Assembly: GCF_000718515.1 (NCBI RefSeq)
Contig: NZ_JNZS01000022.1
Location: 1-64,000, forward strand
DNA length: 64,000 nt
From: Micromonospora parva
GTDB taxonomy: Bacteria; Actinomycetota; Actinomycetes; Mycobacteriales; Micromonosporaceae
Reading direction: 5' to 3'
Made by a program: the position numbers and the translations under genes. The notes beneath the pieces are model-generated. The model made no database searches, was not told the DNA's origin, and saw only the letters and a program-made list of their open reading frames with translations. This document shows, one piece after another, positions 47,117 through 57,559 of the stretch (positions are counted from its first letter, which is position 1; every line of letters starts with the position of its first letter).

Positions 47117-48027
47117 GCGGCAACCGATCCGGGGGCCTGGCGTCGCTTGGTGAGCCACCGCATCACGTGCAGGGGGTGCGACGCCGGGTCCTGGATCGGG
47201 TGGAAGACGTGTTCGACAACGCCGTCGGCAATGATCAACGTCAGCCGCTCGTAGAGTGTCATGTCGCCAGCGGTACGGGTCGGCAGGCGCAGCGCGGCGG
47301 CCAGGGTCAGCCTCGGGTCGGGGATCAGCGGGTAGGGCAGCCGCAGCCGGTGCGCGAGTTCCCGCTGGTAGCCGGTCGACTGCGCGGACAGGCCGTACAC
47401 CCGGGCGGCGCCGGCCGCGCGGAGTTCCGCGTGGTGGTCGCGGAACCAGGCGGCCTGCTCGGTGCTGCCGCGGGCACCGTGGATCTCCAGCAGCCCGTTG
47501 GGCAGGTCGACGCCGGGCCGCCCGGTCAGTGGGTAGACGAAGATGACGCTGCGCCCGGCGCCGAGCGCGCCGAGATCGACCGGGCGGCCGTCGGTGCCGT
47601 AGAAGGACAGCGGTGGCAGTCTGACGCCGACCAGCGCGGTGGGGTCGGCGCCCTCGGCGCGACTGCCGGGTACGACCTGGGTCGCGGCGGCGTCCAGGCG
47701 GGCGTCCAGCGCGTCCCGCTGGGCGGTCAACCTGCCGATCCGTTCCTGCAGGTTGCCGATGGTGCTGCGGTAGGTGGCCACCGCCGCCGCGCACACGTCG
47801 GTGTCGTCGGCACCACCGGCGATCGACTCGACGAACGGGCGGGTCTCCTCCACGGTCAGGCCGAGCGCCATCAGCTCGCGGATCTGGGCCACCAGCCGTA
47901 CGGCGATCGGGTCGTACTCCCGGTAGCCGTTACTCAGCCGCCGGGGCACGACCAGGCCGGCCGACTCGTAGTACCGCAGTGCCCGGACCGTGGTTCCGGT
48001 CCGCCGTGCCAACTCACCCACCCGCAT
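47113..48027 (-). CDS. MerR regulator fused to a peroxiredoxin-like domain lacking the expected cysteines
   Basis: 304 residues. MerR DNA-binding domain 1-70 (MRVGELARRTGTTVRALRYYESAGLVVPRR, NGYREYD), coiled coil about 85-115, then a thioredoxin-fold/AhpC-TSA-like domain about 130-300: VGVRLPPLSFYGTDGRPVDLG, VIFVYPLTGRPGVDLPNG, GARGSTEQAAWFRDHHAEL. Where catalytic relatives carry cysteines in a GCT-x-x-x-C-type stretch, this protein has S188 and A193; the only cysteine is C79 in TDVCAAAV. It may sense rather than destroy an oxidant. Its promoter is a MerR-type one at 48034-48065, and the mRNA is probably leaderless. Confidence 0.87.
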   Translation of the reverse strand: MRVGELARRTGTTVRALRYYESAGLVVPRRLSNGYREYDPIAVRLVAQIRELMALGLTVEETRPFVESIAGGADDTDVCAAAVATYRSTIGNLQERIGRLTAQRDALDARLDAAATQVVPGSRAEGADPTALVGVRLPPLSFYGTDGRPVDLGALGAGRSVIFVYPLTGRPGVDLPNGLLEIHGARGSTEQAAWFRDHHAELRAAGAARVYGLSAQSTGYQRELAHRLRLPYPLIPDPRLTLAAALRLPTRTAGDMTLYERLTLIIADGVVEHVFHPIQDPASHPLHVMRWLTKRRQAPGSVAA

Positions 48028-48033
48028 CCCGCG

Positions 48034-49411
<1,378 letters not shown>

Positions 49412-49422
49412 CGGCGGTGCGA

Positions 49423-49767
49423 CTACCGTCGACTGGCGCACACCACACAGGTACGCGCTGACGGGCGGGCGGCGAGACGCTCGGCGGGAATGGGACGCAG
49501 ACACCGTTCGCACACCCCGTAGCTGCCGTCGTCCACCCGTCGCAGCGCGACGTCCAGCTCGGCCAGGCGTCGGCGGGTGGCGTCCAGGACGGCGATGAGC
49601 TGCGCGCGTTCGAAGGCGATCGTGGTGCCCTCGGGGTCGTGTTCGTCGTCGGCGTTGGACGACCGGGACGCCTCGAAGAGGCTCCGCAGGTCGCCCTCCA
49701 GGGCGGTGGCCTGAGCCTCGGTCTGCGCGCGCAGCCGTTGCAGTTCCTCACGCGGGTCACTGGTCAT
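49423..49767 (-). CDS. DksA/TraR-family zinc-finger protein
   Basis: 114 residues. Coiled-coil N-terminal two thirds (EELQRLRAQTEAQATALEGDL, FERAQLIAVLDATRRRLAELDVALRRVDDGSYG) and a C4 zinc finger, CERCLRPIPAERLAARPSARTCVVC. These proteins insert into the RNA-polymerase secondary channel or bind regulators. The tip acidic residues of true DksA are not obvious. Convergent with enolase, 11 bp apart. Confidence 0.9.
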   Translation of the reverse strand: MTSDPREELQRLRAQTEAQATALEGDLRSLFEASRSSNADDEHDPEGTTIAFERAQLIAVLDATRRRLAELDVALRRVDDGSYGVCERCLRPIPAERLAARPSARTCVVCASRR

Positions 49768-49785
49768 CGCCGTTCCACGGTACTG

Positions 49786-50031
49786 CTACATGACGTTGCG
49801 GGTGTGCAGCGCGGAGAGCGCCGCCGCCTCGTCGGGCCGGAAACCCAGCCGGACGAGGCGGCGCTGGCGGCCCTGGTCCATGGCGTGTTGCAGACCCCGC
49901 ACCCGGTCGAAGCCGGCGGACACGTCGTCCGGACGCCACCCACCCGCCGCGAGCGTCGGATCACCGTCCGGTGCGGGCGTTGTCCCGGTGCGGTCGGCTG
50001 TGCCCGTCGTCCCGGTCGATGCGCAGCTCAC
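49786..50031 (-). CDS. Small conserved-looking hypothetical protein
   Basis: Up to 81 residues from GTG 50029-50031; a GTG at 49921-49923 would give 45. The C-terminal half FDRVRGLQHAMDQGRQRRLVRLGFRPDEAAALSALHTRNVM looks like a family of tiny actinobacterial helical proteins ending LHTRNFM, recognised from memory only. No function is known to me. The upstream half overlaps the 3' end of the ion-channel gene and is less protein-like, so the shorter start may be correct. Confidence 0.5.
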   Translation of the reverse strand: MSCASTGTTGTADRTGTTPAPDGDPTLAAGGWRPDDVSAGFDRVRGLQHAMDQGRQRRLVRLGFRPDEAAALSALHTRNVM

Positions 50032-50950
50032 GTTCCAATTCGGTGATGACCGCCCGTAGGTCGTCCAGCCGTTGGGTGAGCGCGATCCGGTCCACCTCGT
50101 CCGGTACGCCGTCGCCGTCCTCGTCGTACCCGGGCGCCAGTCGCTCGGTCATCTCCAACCGGCGGGCCTCCTCCATCGAGTTGACGATGACCGCGATGAG
50201 GATGTTGAGCAGCAGGTTGACGGTGATGACCACGTAGCTGACGTAGTAGAGCAGCGTCCATGGTGAGATCGCCATGCCCTGCTCGATGAGGTCCGGAAGC
50301 GTCTCCAGCGACAACAGCACGAACAACGTCAGCAGCGATCGGCCGATGTCGCCGTACTCCTCCGGATACCGGTTGCCGAAGATCAGCCAGCCGGCCATGC
50401 CGTACACGTAGAGCGTCACCACGGCCAGGGCCAGGAACCCGGTGACACCCGGCAGGCTGCGCCACAGCGCGGAGACGATGGTCCGCAGGCCCGGCGAGAA
50501 CCGCACCAGGCGGACCATGCGGGCGACCCGCACGACCCGCAGCAGCGCCGGGTCGCCGTGCAGGCCCGGGATGAAGATCGCGGCGATCACCACGAAGTCG
50601 AAGACGTTCCAGCCGTGCCGGAAGAAGTCCTGCGGGCGCTTGCCGTACGCGGCCAGCCGGATGGCGATCTCGACGACGAAGACGGCCCGGAAGAGCACCT
50701 CCAGCCAGTGCAGCGCGGCGCCCGCCGGGCTCAGGTTGTCGTAGGTCTCCAGGCCGAGAACGATGCCGTTGGCGAGGATGACCACGACGATGGCGATCTC
50801 GAAGGGGCGGGACCGGGCGAGTCGGTCGCAACGGTCGGCCCAACCCGGCTGGTGCCGCTGTGGGGTGGCCGGTCCACCCCGTGGGGCGGGCACGGGTGCG
50901 TCGCTCACCAGGTGGCCGGCTCGATCGGGCGCGCCGAGCAGGTGGCCCAC
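49961..50950 (-). CDS. Voltage-gated-type ion channel with EF-hand-like C-terminal tail
   Basis: Up to 329 residues (GTG 50948-50950; GTG 50906-50908 would give 315). Single six-helix unit: S1 FEIAIVVVILANGIVLGL, S2-S3, S4 with arginines every third residue (RVVRVARMVRLVRFSPGLRT), pore S5-S6 with selectivity-filter-like LSLETLPD, similar to bacterial sodium channels that have LESW. The tail has a Ca-binding-type loop DEDGDGVPDEVD (276-287) and a coiled coil (about 289-311) for tetramerisation. Ion preference cannot be set from sequence; the filter glutamate suits Na or Ca. Confidence 0.88.
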   Translation of the reverse strand: MGHLLGAPDRAGHLVSDAPVPAPRGGPATPQRHQPGWADRCDRLARSRPFEIAIVVVILANGIVLGLETYDNLSPAGAALHWLEVLFRAVFVVEIAIRLAAYGKRPQDFFRHGWNVFDFVVIAAIFIPGLHGDPALLRVVRVARMVRLVRFSPGLRTIVSALWRSLPGVTGFLALAVVTLYVYGMAGWLIFGNRYPEEYGDIGRSLLTLFVLLSLETLPDLIEQGMAISPWTLLYYVSYVVITVNLLLNILIAVIVNSMEEARRLEMTERLAPGYDEDGDGVPDEVDRIALTQRLDDLRAVITELERELRIDRDDGHSRPHRDNARTGR

Positions 50951-51061
50951 CTCCGGCCGTCGTCATGGCGGTGCCGATGGTGTGCGGGCATGCCCACCAG
51001 CCTAGCCAAGATCAATGACAGTGGTCGACCACGCCGCCTCGCGGCGACGACCCGACTGGCG

Positions 51062-51083
51062 AACGGCGATTGCCGTTTAGTGT
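51062..51083 (+). promoter_or_regulatory. Inverted repeat and -10 box of the TetR gene
   Basis: AACGGC (51062-51067) and GCCGTT (51072-51077) with a 4-nt spacer directly abut a -10-like TAGTGT (51078-51083), seven bases before the GTG. This fits an autoregulated, leaderless TetR gene. Confidence 0.5.
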
Positions 51084-51089
51084 GGATCG

Positions 51090-51788
51090 GTGAGTGACGT
51101 ACCGCCGCGCGTCGGCGACGGCGACCCCGACCGGCAGCCGATCTGGAGCAGGCCCGAACGGGGCAGCCGTGGCCCCGCTCCGGCGCGCAGCCGGGACAGC
51201 ATCGTCGCCGCCGCCATCGCGCTGGCCGACGCCGAAGGGCTGGCCGCGGTGTCGATGCGCGCCGTGGCCGCCGCGCTCGGCACCGGCGCCGGCTCCCTCT
51301 ACCGCTACCTGTCGTCCCGCGACGACCTGCTGGACCTGATGACCGACCGGGCGGTGCGGGAGTTGCGCCCGTACCCGCGGGTGGAGGGCGACTGGCTGGC
51401 GACGATGGTGCTGTTGGGCCGCCGGCAGTTGGCGCTGTTCGGCGCCCATCCGTGGTTGCTCGACGTGTTCCACCGGCCGTCCGGCATCGGCCCGGAGACC
51501 CTGGCCTGGTTCGACAACTGCATCGAAGTCCTGGAACCCGTGCGCTGCCCGGTGGCCGCCAAGTTCGAGGCCATCGCGATGATGACCGGCGTGGCCAGCC
51601 TCTTCGCCCGTCAGGAGTCCGCCGCCGGGGCGTTCAGCTTCGCCGGGGTGGACCTGGCGGCGTACCCGCACCTGGTCGCGGCGTTCGGTCAGCCCTCCGG
51701 GCCGACGCCCCGGGCGGACCTCGTCGAGCGGACCCTGCGCGGTCTGCTGACCGGCCTGCTGCTCGCCGAGCCGACCGAGGCGGGGTGA
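51090..51788 (+). CDS. TetR/AcrR-family regulator
   Basis: 232 residues from GTG 51090. The HTH (about 36-80) reads SIVAAAIALADAEGLAAVSMRAVAAALGTGAGSLYRYLSSRDDLLDLMTDRA. The C-terminal TetR_C-like ligand domain (about 100-220) has WLATMVLLGRRQLALFGAHPWLLDVF and an unusual run of pathogenic-free hydrophobics, as in TetR_C_1-type repressors of MFS exporters. No exporter gene is adjacent, so the target may be only itself. The basic N-terminal 35 residues are probably disordered. Confidence 0.92.
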   Translation: MSDVPPRVGDGDPDRQPIWSRPERGSRGPAPARSRDSIVAAAIALADAEGLAAVSMRAVAAALGTGAGSLYRYLSSRDDLLDLMTDRAVRELRPYPRVEGDWLATMVLLGRRQLALFGAHPWLLDVFHRPSGIGPETLAWFDNCIEVLEPVRCPVAAKFEAIAMMTGVASLFARQESAAGAFSFAGVDLAAYPHLVAAFGQPSGPTPRADLVERTLRGLLTGLLLAEPTEAG

Positions 51789-51793
51789 CCGGG

Positions 51794-52255
51794 TCACGCA
51801 GCGGTGGTGAGGTACCGGCGGTAGCCGAGGGCGGACTGCGTGAAACCGACTGACGCGTAGAACTGGTGGGCGTCGGTGCGCGCGGCGTTCGACACCAGTT
51901 GGACCTTGTAGCAGCCGGCCGCCGTCGCGTCGTCGAGCGCCGCCAGCACGAGGGCCCGGGCGACGCCACGACGGCGCCATCCGGGCGCGACCACCACGTT
52001 CTCCACCACCATGTACGGTCGCGCGCCGTGGGTGAGGTTGGGGGCGACGAGGGTGTCCAGGGTCCCCACGAAGGTGTCCCCGGCGACGGCCAGCAGGAGG
52101 CGGCGGCCAGCCTGCGCGTGCAGGTCGCGCCAGGCGCTGGCCAGCCGGGAGGAGTCCGGCCGCGGGTCGCCGGGGGCGAGCTGCCACAGCACGTCGAAGA
52201 CCCGCTCGGGGTCGTCCTGCTCGACGGCGGCGCGGACGACGACGTCGCCGCTCAC
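51794..52255 (-). CDS. GNAT-family N-acetyltransferase
   Basis: 153 residues from GTG 52253-52255; an upstream TTG adds five residues. Acetyl-CoA motif A: VVENVVVAPGWRRRGVARALVLAALDDA (Q/R-x-x-G-x-G/A variant RRRGVA), then CYKVQLVSNAARTDAHQFYASVGF, the usual motif B ending in Y-x-x-x-GF. Substrate unknown. Stop lies 5 bp from the convergent TetR gene end. Confidence 0.9.
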   Translation of the reverse strand: MSGDVVVRAAVEQDDPERVFDVLWQLAPGDPRPDSSRLASAWRDLHAQAGRRLLLAVAGDTFVGTLDTLVAPNLTHGARPYMVVENVVVAPGWRRRGVARALVLAALDDATAAGCYKVQLVSNAARTDAHQFYASVGFTQSALGYRRYLTTAA

Positions 52256-52431
52256 CGGACCGACCCACAACGGTCCAGGTTGGACAGCGCGGGATCCCGG
52301 CGTGGCGACCCGGCGTGTCGGCGGACCCGGTCATTGACGTGCCTGAGCATGCCGCCGAGGATACCCGGGCAGCAGCTGCCCGGGTGGCGACGGCGACCGG
52401 GCCCCGCCGCCCTCCTCGCTGCTGAACCCCG

Positions 52432-53289
<858 letters not shown>

Positions 53290-53310
53290 GCGAACCTCCG
53301 AGGCTGGTGG

Positions 53311-53356
53311 CTTACCTGCAAGCACTTACTAATCTATAGCACTTATCATAGGTAAG
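53311..53356. promoter_or_regulatory. Operator region between qor-like gene and HxlR gene
   Basis: CTTACC (53311-53316) and GGTAAG (53351-53356) are inverted around two direct copies of AGCACTTA (53321-53328 and 53338-53345, 17 bp apart). The divergent promoters of both genes fall here, so HxlR probably represses both. Distinctly AT-rich. Confidence 0.55.
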
Positions 53357-53375
53357 CGTAGGTTAGGCTGGTGAG

Positions 53376-53780
53376 GTGAGCGACAGGCCGGCCCAGGACC
53401 CGGCGGGGCCTACCCAGGAATTCGTCAGCGATGTCTTCGCGCGGGGCTGCACCTCCCGTGCCGCCTTCGAGGACGTCACCTCGAAGTGGGCCTCGCTGGC
53501 CCTGTTGGCGCTCGGCGAGGGCCGCTACCGGTTCAACGCGCTGCGGCGACGCATCGACGGGGTCAGCGAGCGGATGCTCTCCCAGACCCTGCAGACCCTC
53601 GAACGCGACGGAATGCTCACCCGCGAGGTGCTCACCGCGATCCCACCGCGGGTCGAATACTCGTTGACCCCCCTCGGTGCCCGGGTCGCCGAGCAACTTC
53701 GTGGCCTCGCCGACCTGCTGGAGGCCTCGGTGCCCGAGTTGCAGACCGCCCGCGACAGAAACGACCGCGACCGAGGCTGA
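53376..53780 (+). CDS. HxlR-family regulator
   Basis: 134 residues from GTG 53376. Core: TSKWASLALLALGEGRYRFNALRRRIDGVSERMLSQTLQTLERDGMLTREV and the wing PPRVEYSLTPLGARVAEQL. A single cysteine near the N-terminus (C25, RGCTSRA) sits where redox-sensing QorR/HypR proteins carry theirs. With the divergent quinone reductase it forms a likely redox-switch pair. Stop is 3 bp from the AraC gene stop. Confidence 0.93.
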   Translation: MSDRPAQDPAGPTQEFVSDVFARGCTSRAAFEDVTSKWASLALLALGEGRYRFNALRRRIDGVSERMLSQTLQTLERDGMLTREVLTAIPPRVEYSLTPLGARVAEQLRGLADLLEASVPELQTARDRNDRDRG

Positions 53781-53783
53781 CTC

Positions 53784-54746
53784 TCAGGTGTTCAGCGTCT
53801 CGCGCGGCGGCACGCCGTAGCTGGCGTGGTACCGCGCGGTGAACCTGCTGTGGCTGGCGAACCCCCACCGGCTGGCGATCGCCGAGACCGTCTCCTGGCG
53901 CGGGTCGGCGCGTACCAGGTCGTGGTGTGCCCGAACGAGCCGGATCCGACGCAGGTAGGCCATGGGGGTGGTGCCGAGATGACGGCGGAAGGCGAGTTGC
54001 ACCGCCCGCAGGGAGACGCCGGCCGCACCGGCGATGTCGACCGCGCTGATGTCCCGATCGGCGTGCTCCTCCAGAAACGCGATGGCCCGGCGCAGCGTGG
54101 CGGTGGTGGCGTCGTTCCGGTCCGCGGCGGTCGGCTCGGTGAACGCGGTGTTGGGGAAGACCGCGAGCGCCGCCGCCGCCAGCATCCGGGCGGCGTTGCC
54201 GATCACCAGCGATTGCGCCCCGTCGGCTGGGCTGTTCAACACGACGTCGCGGACGAAGCTCGTGGTGTTGCGCCACTGCCGGGCGAGGGCCGTACCGGCG
54301 GCACCCAGCTCGGTGAACTCGATCCGACCGGGCCGGCGGGCCGGCGCGGTGGTGGCCACCTGCGCCAGCACCGACAGATCCAGTACGCACAGCTCCACCT
54401 CACCGGGATGCCACTGGACTGTGCACGGCTCGTCCGGCCTGGTGACGAGGAAGACCTCGCCGGGGCCGAACCGGTGGGTCGATCCCGCGCAGGAGCGACT
54501 GCCGCGCGCGGTGTTGGCGCGACCGATGACCAGCCCGCCGAGGGCGCTGGCATCGATTTCGAGGTGCCCGGTCTGTCGGGTGGTCGCGAGGGCGAAGGGA
54601 GCGGTGTCGACGCGCTGGTGGGTGAGCCGGTATCCGTTCCGGCTCTGAATGCGCAGCTTCGGGTCGTAGGTGGCGGACAGGAATTCCTGGATGGCCGACG
54701 GGTCACTGCTGTCGAACCGGTGGGTCTGCACTGGCGATGACGTCAT
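53784..54746 (-). CDS. AraC-family regulator with AraC-binding-like N-terminal domain
   Basis: 320 residues from ATG 54744-54746 (GGAG seven bases upstream). The N-terminal cupin-like sensor (about 10-190) includes STHRFGPGEVFLVTRPDEPCTVQWHPG, as in AraC_binding_2 proteins. C-terminal double HTH (about 220-318): LEEHADRDISAVDIAGAAGVSLRAVQLAFRRHLGTTPMAYLRRIRLVRAHHDL and IASRWGFASHSRFTARYHASYGVPPRETL. Target genes are not evident nearby. Confidence 0.93.
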   Translation of the reverse strand: MTSSPVQTHRFDSSDPSAIQEFLSATYDPKLRIQSRNGYRLTHQRVDTAPFALATTRQTGHLEIDASALGGLVIGRANTARGSRSCAGSTHRFGPGEVFLVTRPDEPCTVQWHPGEVELCVLDLSVLAQVATTAPARRPGRIEFTELGAAGTALARQWRNTTSFVRDVVLNSPADGAQSLVIGNAARMLAAAALAVFPNTAFTEPTAADRNDATTATLRRAIAFLEEHADRDISAVDIAGAAGVSLRAVQLAFRRHLGTTPMAYLRRIRLVRAHHDLVRADPRQETVSAIASRWGFASHSRFTARYHASYGVPPRETLNT

Positions 54747-55163
54747 CCGCTGTCTCCGTCCGGTGAAGGTGCCGCCGGGTGGTGGAACGCGTGTCGACGG
54801 CAGGATCGGGACGTGCCGGGGTGCGCGGCGGTGACCCGGCACGTCGGTGGCCGGCGGTGCGGTGGAACGTCGCGAGCGGGACGGCAGCGACCGGTTGAGG
54901 GCGTCGGATCTGGTCTGACGATTCGTGACGCTGGGATGCAATATCCGTGGATGGGAATGTCACCATACGACAATCACTCGCTCGCCGTCCCGCCAATCAC
55001 CTCGGTGTGTCGGCAGCTCGACTTCGTTTTCCGGCTAGCCCGTCGAACGGTTCTACGTCTGCTGTCCTAGCCACCCTCGCGGCCGACAGCGAAATCTTGT
55101 TCATGATTCGTCGGAGGATGATCGTGGCACCGCCGGGAGACCGGCCCACGAAGGGGGGAAGCG
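54747..55163. other. Intergenic region without a recognised gene
   Basis: 417 bp between divergent AraC and TTG-started genes. Contains ATCC-GT-GGAT and a loose GTGAC/GTCAC pair around 54926-54963, but nothing strong enough to call. Frames across it are short and not protein-like. Confidence 0.4.
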
Positions 55164-55826
55164 TTGGACAGTACTGATCCTGACCGCGTCGTTCGGCTGG
55201 CCGTGGGCGAGGCGCTGGCCCGGGTGGCGGACGAGGACAGCCTGGGCCTGGGCGAGGGGGACGCGCTGGAGCGGCTCGGGGGTGGGCTGCGCGCGGTGCT
55301 GCGCCGCGCACTCGACGACCGGGTGCCGCTGACCACGCCGGACTTCGTCGACCTCTGCCGCGACCTGGGCCTGAACCGTGACGCCTTCGACCTGCTGGGG
55401 CACTACCTGATGACCGCGTTGCTGACCCAGCAGGTCGGACCGGACGCCCTGATTCGCGTCGGCGTGCTCTTCGGCACCGTCGGGCGCTACCTGCCCGGCG
55501 CCCGTCCGCCAGCCCACCGCAACGAGGGTCCCGCGATGCGGCGGCGCGACGTGCGTTCGGACAACAGTGTCGTCGGTCGGTACCGCCGCGCCAAGCTGCC
55601 GGAGCACCTCCCCAACCCGCCGAGCTGGACCTGCACCGGCTGCGGCCGCGAGTGGCCCTGCGCCACCAAGCAGAGCCAACTGCTCGCCGAGTTCGGTGGA
55701 GCGCGCGCCTCCCTCGCGGTCTACCTCGGCTCCTGCCTTGTCGCCGCCGCCGAGGACCTGCCCACGCTGCCGCTGCCTCGGGTCCGGCACCGGTTCCTCG
55801 GCTGGTTGCCGCGCGCCCGGATCTGA
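55164..55826 (+). CDS. Uncharacterised two-part protein with helical (globin-like?) N-terminus and CxxC region
   Basis: 220 residues from TTG 55164, supported by AAGGGGGGA upstream. Residues about 30-110 are helical (LERLGGGLRAVLRRALDDR, LCRDLGLNRDAFDLLGHYLMTALLTQQV), faintly like truncated hemoglobins; the proximal/distal His pattern is not convincing. After a basic linker comes CTGCGREWPCATKQSQLLAEFGGARASLAVYLGSCLVAAAEDLP, a C-x-x-C-x-x-x-x-x-C stretch (the last two residues PC) often seen in short Micromonosporaceae proteins of unknown function, ending HRFLGWLPR. Function not assigned. Confidence 0.72.
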   Translation: MDSTDPDRVVRLAVGEALARVADEDSLGLGEGDALERLGGGLRAVLRRALDDRVPLTTPDFVDLCRDLGLNRDAFDLLGHYLMTALLTQQVGPDALIRVGVLFGTVGRYLPGARPPAHRNEGPAMRRRDVRSDNSVVGRYRRAKLPEHLPNPPSWTCTGCGREWPCATKQSQLLAEFGGARASLAVYLGSCLVAAAEDLPTLPLPRVRHRFLGWLPRARI

Positions 55827-55969
55827 CCGGCCCGCTGCCACCGCCCGGCTCCCCACCGGTCGGAGCAGGGTGTTCATCGTGAGCACCGGCTGCGTACGGC
55901 GGGTGTTCACCGGCCTCTTCAAGGCTCCTTGATCGAAAGAGCATTCTCTTGATCGAGGAGAGGCAACAC

Positions 55970-57481
55970 GTGTCAGACAGGCATTCCGAAGAGACCGAGC
56001 ACCCGCAGCTGTCCCGGCGCAAGCTGGTCAAGTACGCGGGCGTCGGCGCGACGCTGGCCGCGGCCAGTCCCCTGGTCGGTGCCAGCGCGGCGTGGGCCGA
56101 GGAGGACCGCCGGCCGGGCGACGACGACAAGGCCGACCGGGGCAACTCCAGGAACCGGGCGTGGCGCGCGGGCGACCACCACATCCACTCCGAGTACAGC
56201 GGCGAGTTCGACACCACGAAGTCCCCGATCGTCTTCCACAAGGGCGCGGACGCGGTCTACCCGATCGTCACCAACGCCATCATGGCGAAGAACTTCGGCC
56301 TGACCTGGGCGATGTGCACCGACCACGGTGGACCGACCCACTCAAAGGTGAACATCGAGCAGGCGTATCCCGACCTGCTGCGTTCCCGCAAGCTCGTCCC
56401 CGAGGTGCTCCAGTTCTGGGGCATGGAGTTCGACGCGCCCTCGCTGGACCACCACACGCTGATGATCCCGCGCCACGACGACGAGGCGAAGCAGCTCTTC
56501 GAGTTGGAGAGCCGGTTCGCCAAGTACGACGCGTTCCCCACCGACCCGACCCGGGACACCGAGGCGAAGATGGTGGAGTTCCTCAAGGTCGCCCGGGGCA
56601 TGCCGCACAAGCCGCTGGTGATCGCCCACCACGCGTCCCGTTCGGCGCCGGGCCTCGGCGTCTACGGCCAGGACACCCCGCGCGAGTTCCGCAACGGCAA
56701 CAACGCCGCGCCGGACGTCTACATCGGCTTCGAGGGCGCACCCGGGCACCAGGCCGGCCCGCTCAATGGCGGGGCGCGCGGCGGGTACGGCAACCACCCC
56801 ACCTACGGCGGCTTCGACCAGATGACCGCCCGGGTCGGTGGGCTGTGGGACTCACTGCTCGGCGAGGGCCGGCGCTGGTGGATCACCGCCACCTCGGACT
56901 CGCACGTGCACTGGACCCGTGGTGGGTCCGACTTCTGGCCGGGGGAGTACAGCAAGACCTACGTGCACGCCCGCCAGGACTACGGCGACATCATGGACGG
57001 CCTGCGCAACGGCCGGATCTGGGTCACCACCGGTGACCTGATCCGCAGCCTCGACGTCACCGCCACGTCCCAGGGCAAGACCGCCGAGGTGGGCGAGACG
57101 ATCACGGTGAGCCGTCGGAGCCGTACCGACGTCGACATCGAGATCACCTTCCGCCCGCTGGGTGGGGTGAACGCGAACGGCGACCGGCCCGAGGTCCGCC
57201 GGGTCGACCTGATCGTCGGCCAGATCACCGGCCCGAGCGCCAGCCTGGACGCCGACACCAACCCCACCACCAAGGTGGTGGCCCGGTTCGGCCCGCGCGA
57301 CTGGCGTCGGCAGGGCGACAGCTACGTCATCCGGCACACCCTGCGCAACGTCGAGGCGGACACCTACGCGCGGGTGCGTGGCACCAGCACGGACGAGGCC
57401 GAGCCGCTCGCCGACGGCCTGGAGAGCCCGTGGGACGACCTGTGGTTCTACTCGAACCCGGTGTTCGTGCACGTGCGCTGA
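55970..57481 (+). CDS. Tat-exported PHP-domain (CehA/McbA-like) metallohydrolase
   Basis: 503 residues from GTG 55970, preceded by GAGGAGAGG; a TTG at 55949 is less likely. A Tat signal is visible: LSRRKLVKYAGVGATLAAAS with cleavage near AWAEE. PHP metal motifs: GDHHIHSEYSGEF, CTDHGG, the MEFDAPSLDHHTLMI stretch, IAHHASRS and ATSDSHVHW. The C-terminal part (about 380-500) looks like a beta-sandwich. CehA/McbA members cleave carbamate or phosphoester bonds, but the natural substrate is unknown. Monocistronic. Confidence 0.88.
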   Translation: MSDRHSEETEHPQLSRRKLVKYAGVGATLAAASPLVGASAAWAEEDRRPGDDDKADRGNSRNRAWRAGDHHIHSEYSGEFDTTKSPIVFHKGADAVYPIVTNAIMAKNFGLTWAMCTDHGGPTHSKVNIEQAYPDLLRSRKLVPEVLQFWGMEFDAPSLDHHTLMIPRHDDEAKQLFELESRFAKYDAFPTDPTRDTEAKMVEFLKVARGMPHKPLVIAHHASRSAPGLGVYGQDTPREFRNGNNAAPDVYIGFEGAPGHQAGPLNGGARGGYGNHPTYGGFDQMTARVGGLWDSLLGEGRRWWITATSDSHVHWTRGGSDFWPGEYSKTYVHARQDYGDIMDGLRNGRIWVTTGDLIRSLDVTATSQGKTAEVGETITVSRRSRTDVDIEITFRPLGGVNANGDRPEVRRVDLIVGQITGPSASLDADTNPTTKVVARFGPRDWRRQGDSYVIRHTLRNVEADTYARVRGTSTDEAEPLADGLESPWDDLWFYSNPVFVHVR

Positions 57482-57559
57482 CCGGGCGGGTTGACGACAC
57501 CGCGGGTCACTCGGCACCGCTCGACAAAGGACGTCGGGCGGTGCCGGGCGGCCCGTCGG

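Noticed and set aside
53350..53372. Iron-box-like TAGGTTAGGCT before the HxlR gene
   Set aside because: Only half of the IdeR/DmdR palindrome is present and no iron gene is nearby.
55929..55956. TTGATCGA repeated 20 bp apart before the PHP-domain gene
   Set aside because: Only 8 bp and one copy overlaps a possible start; too short to call a site.
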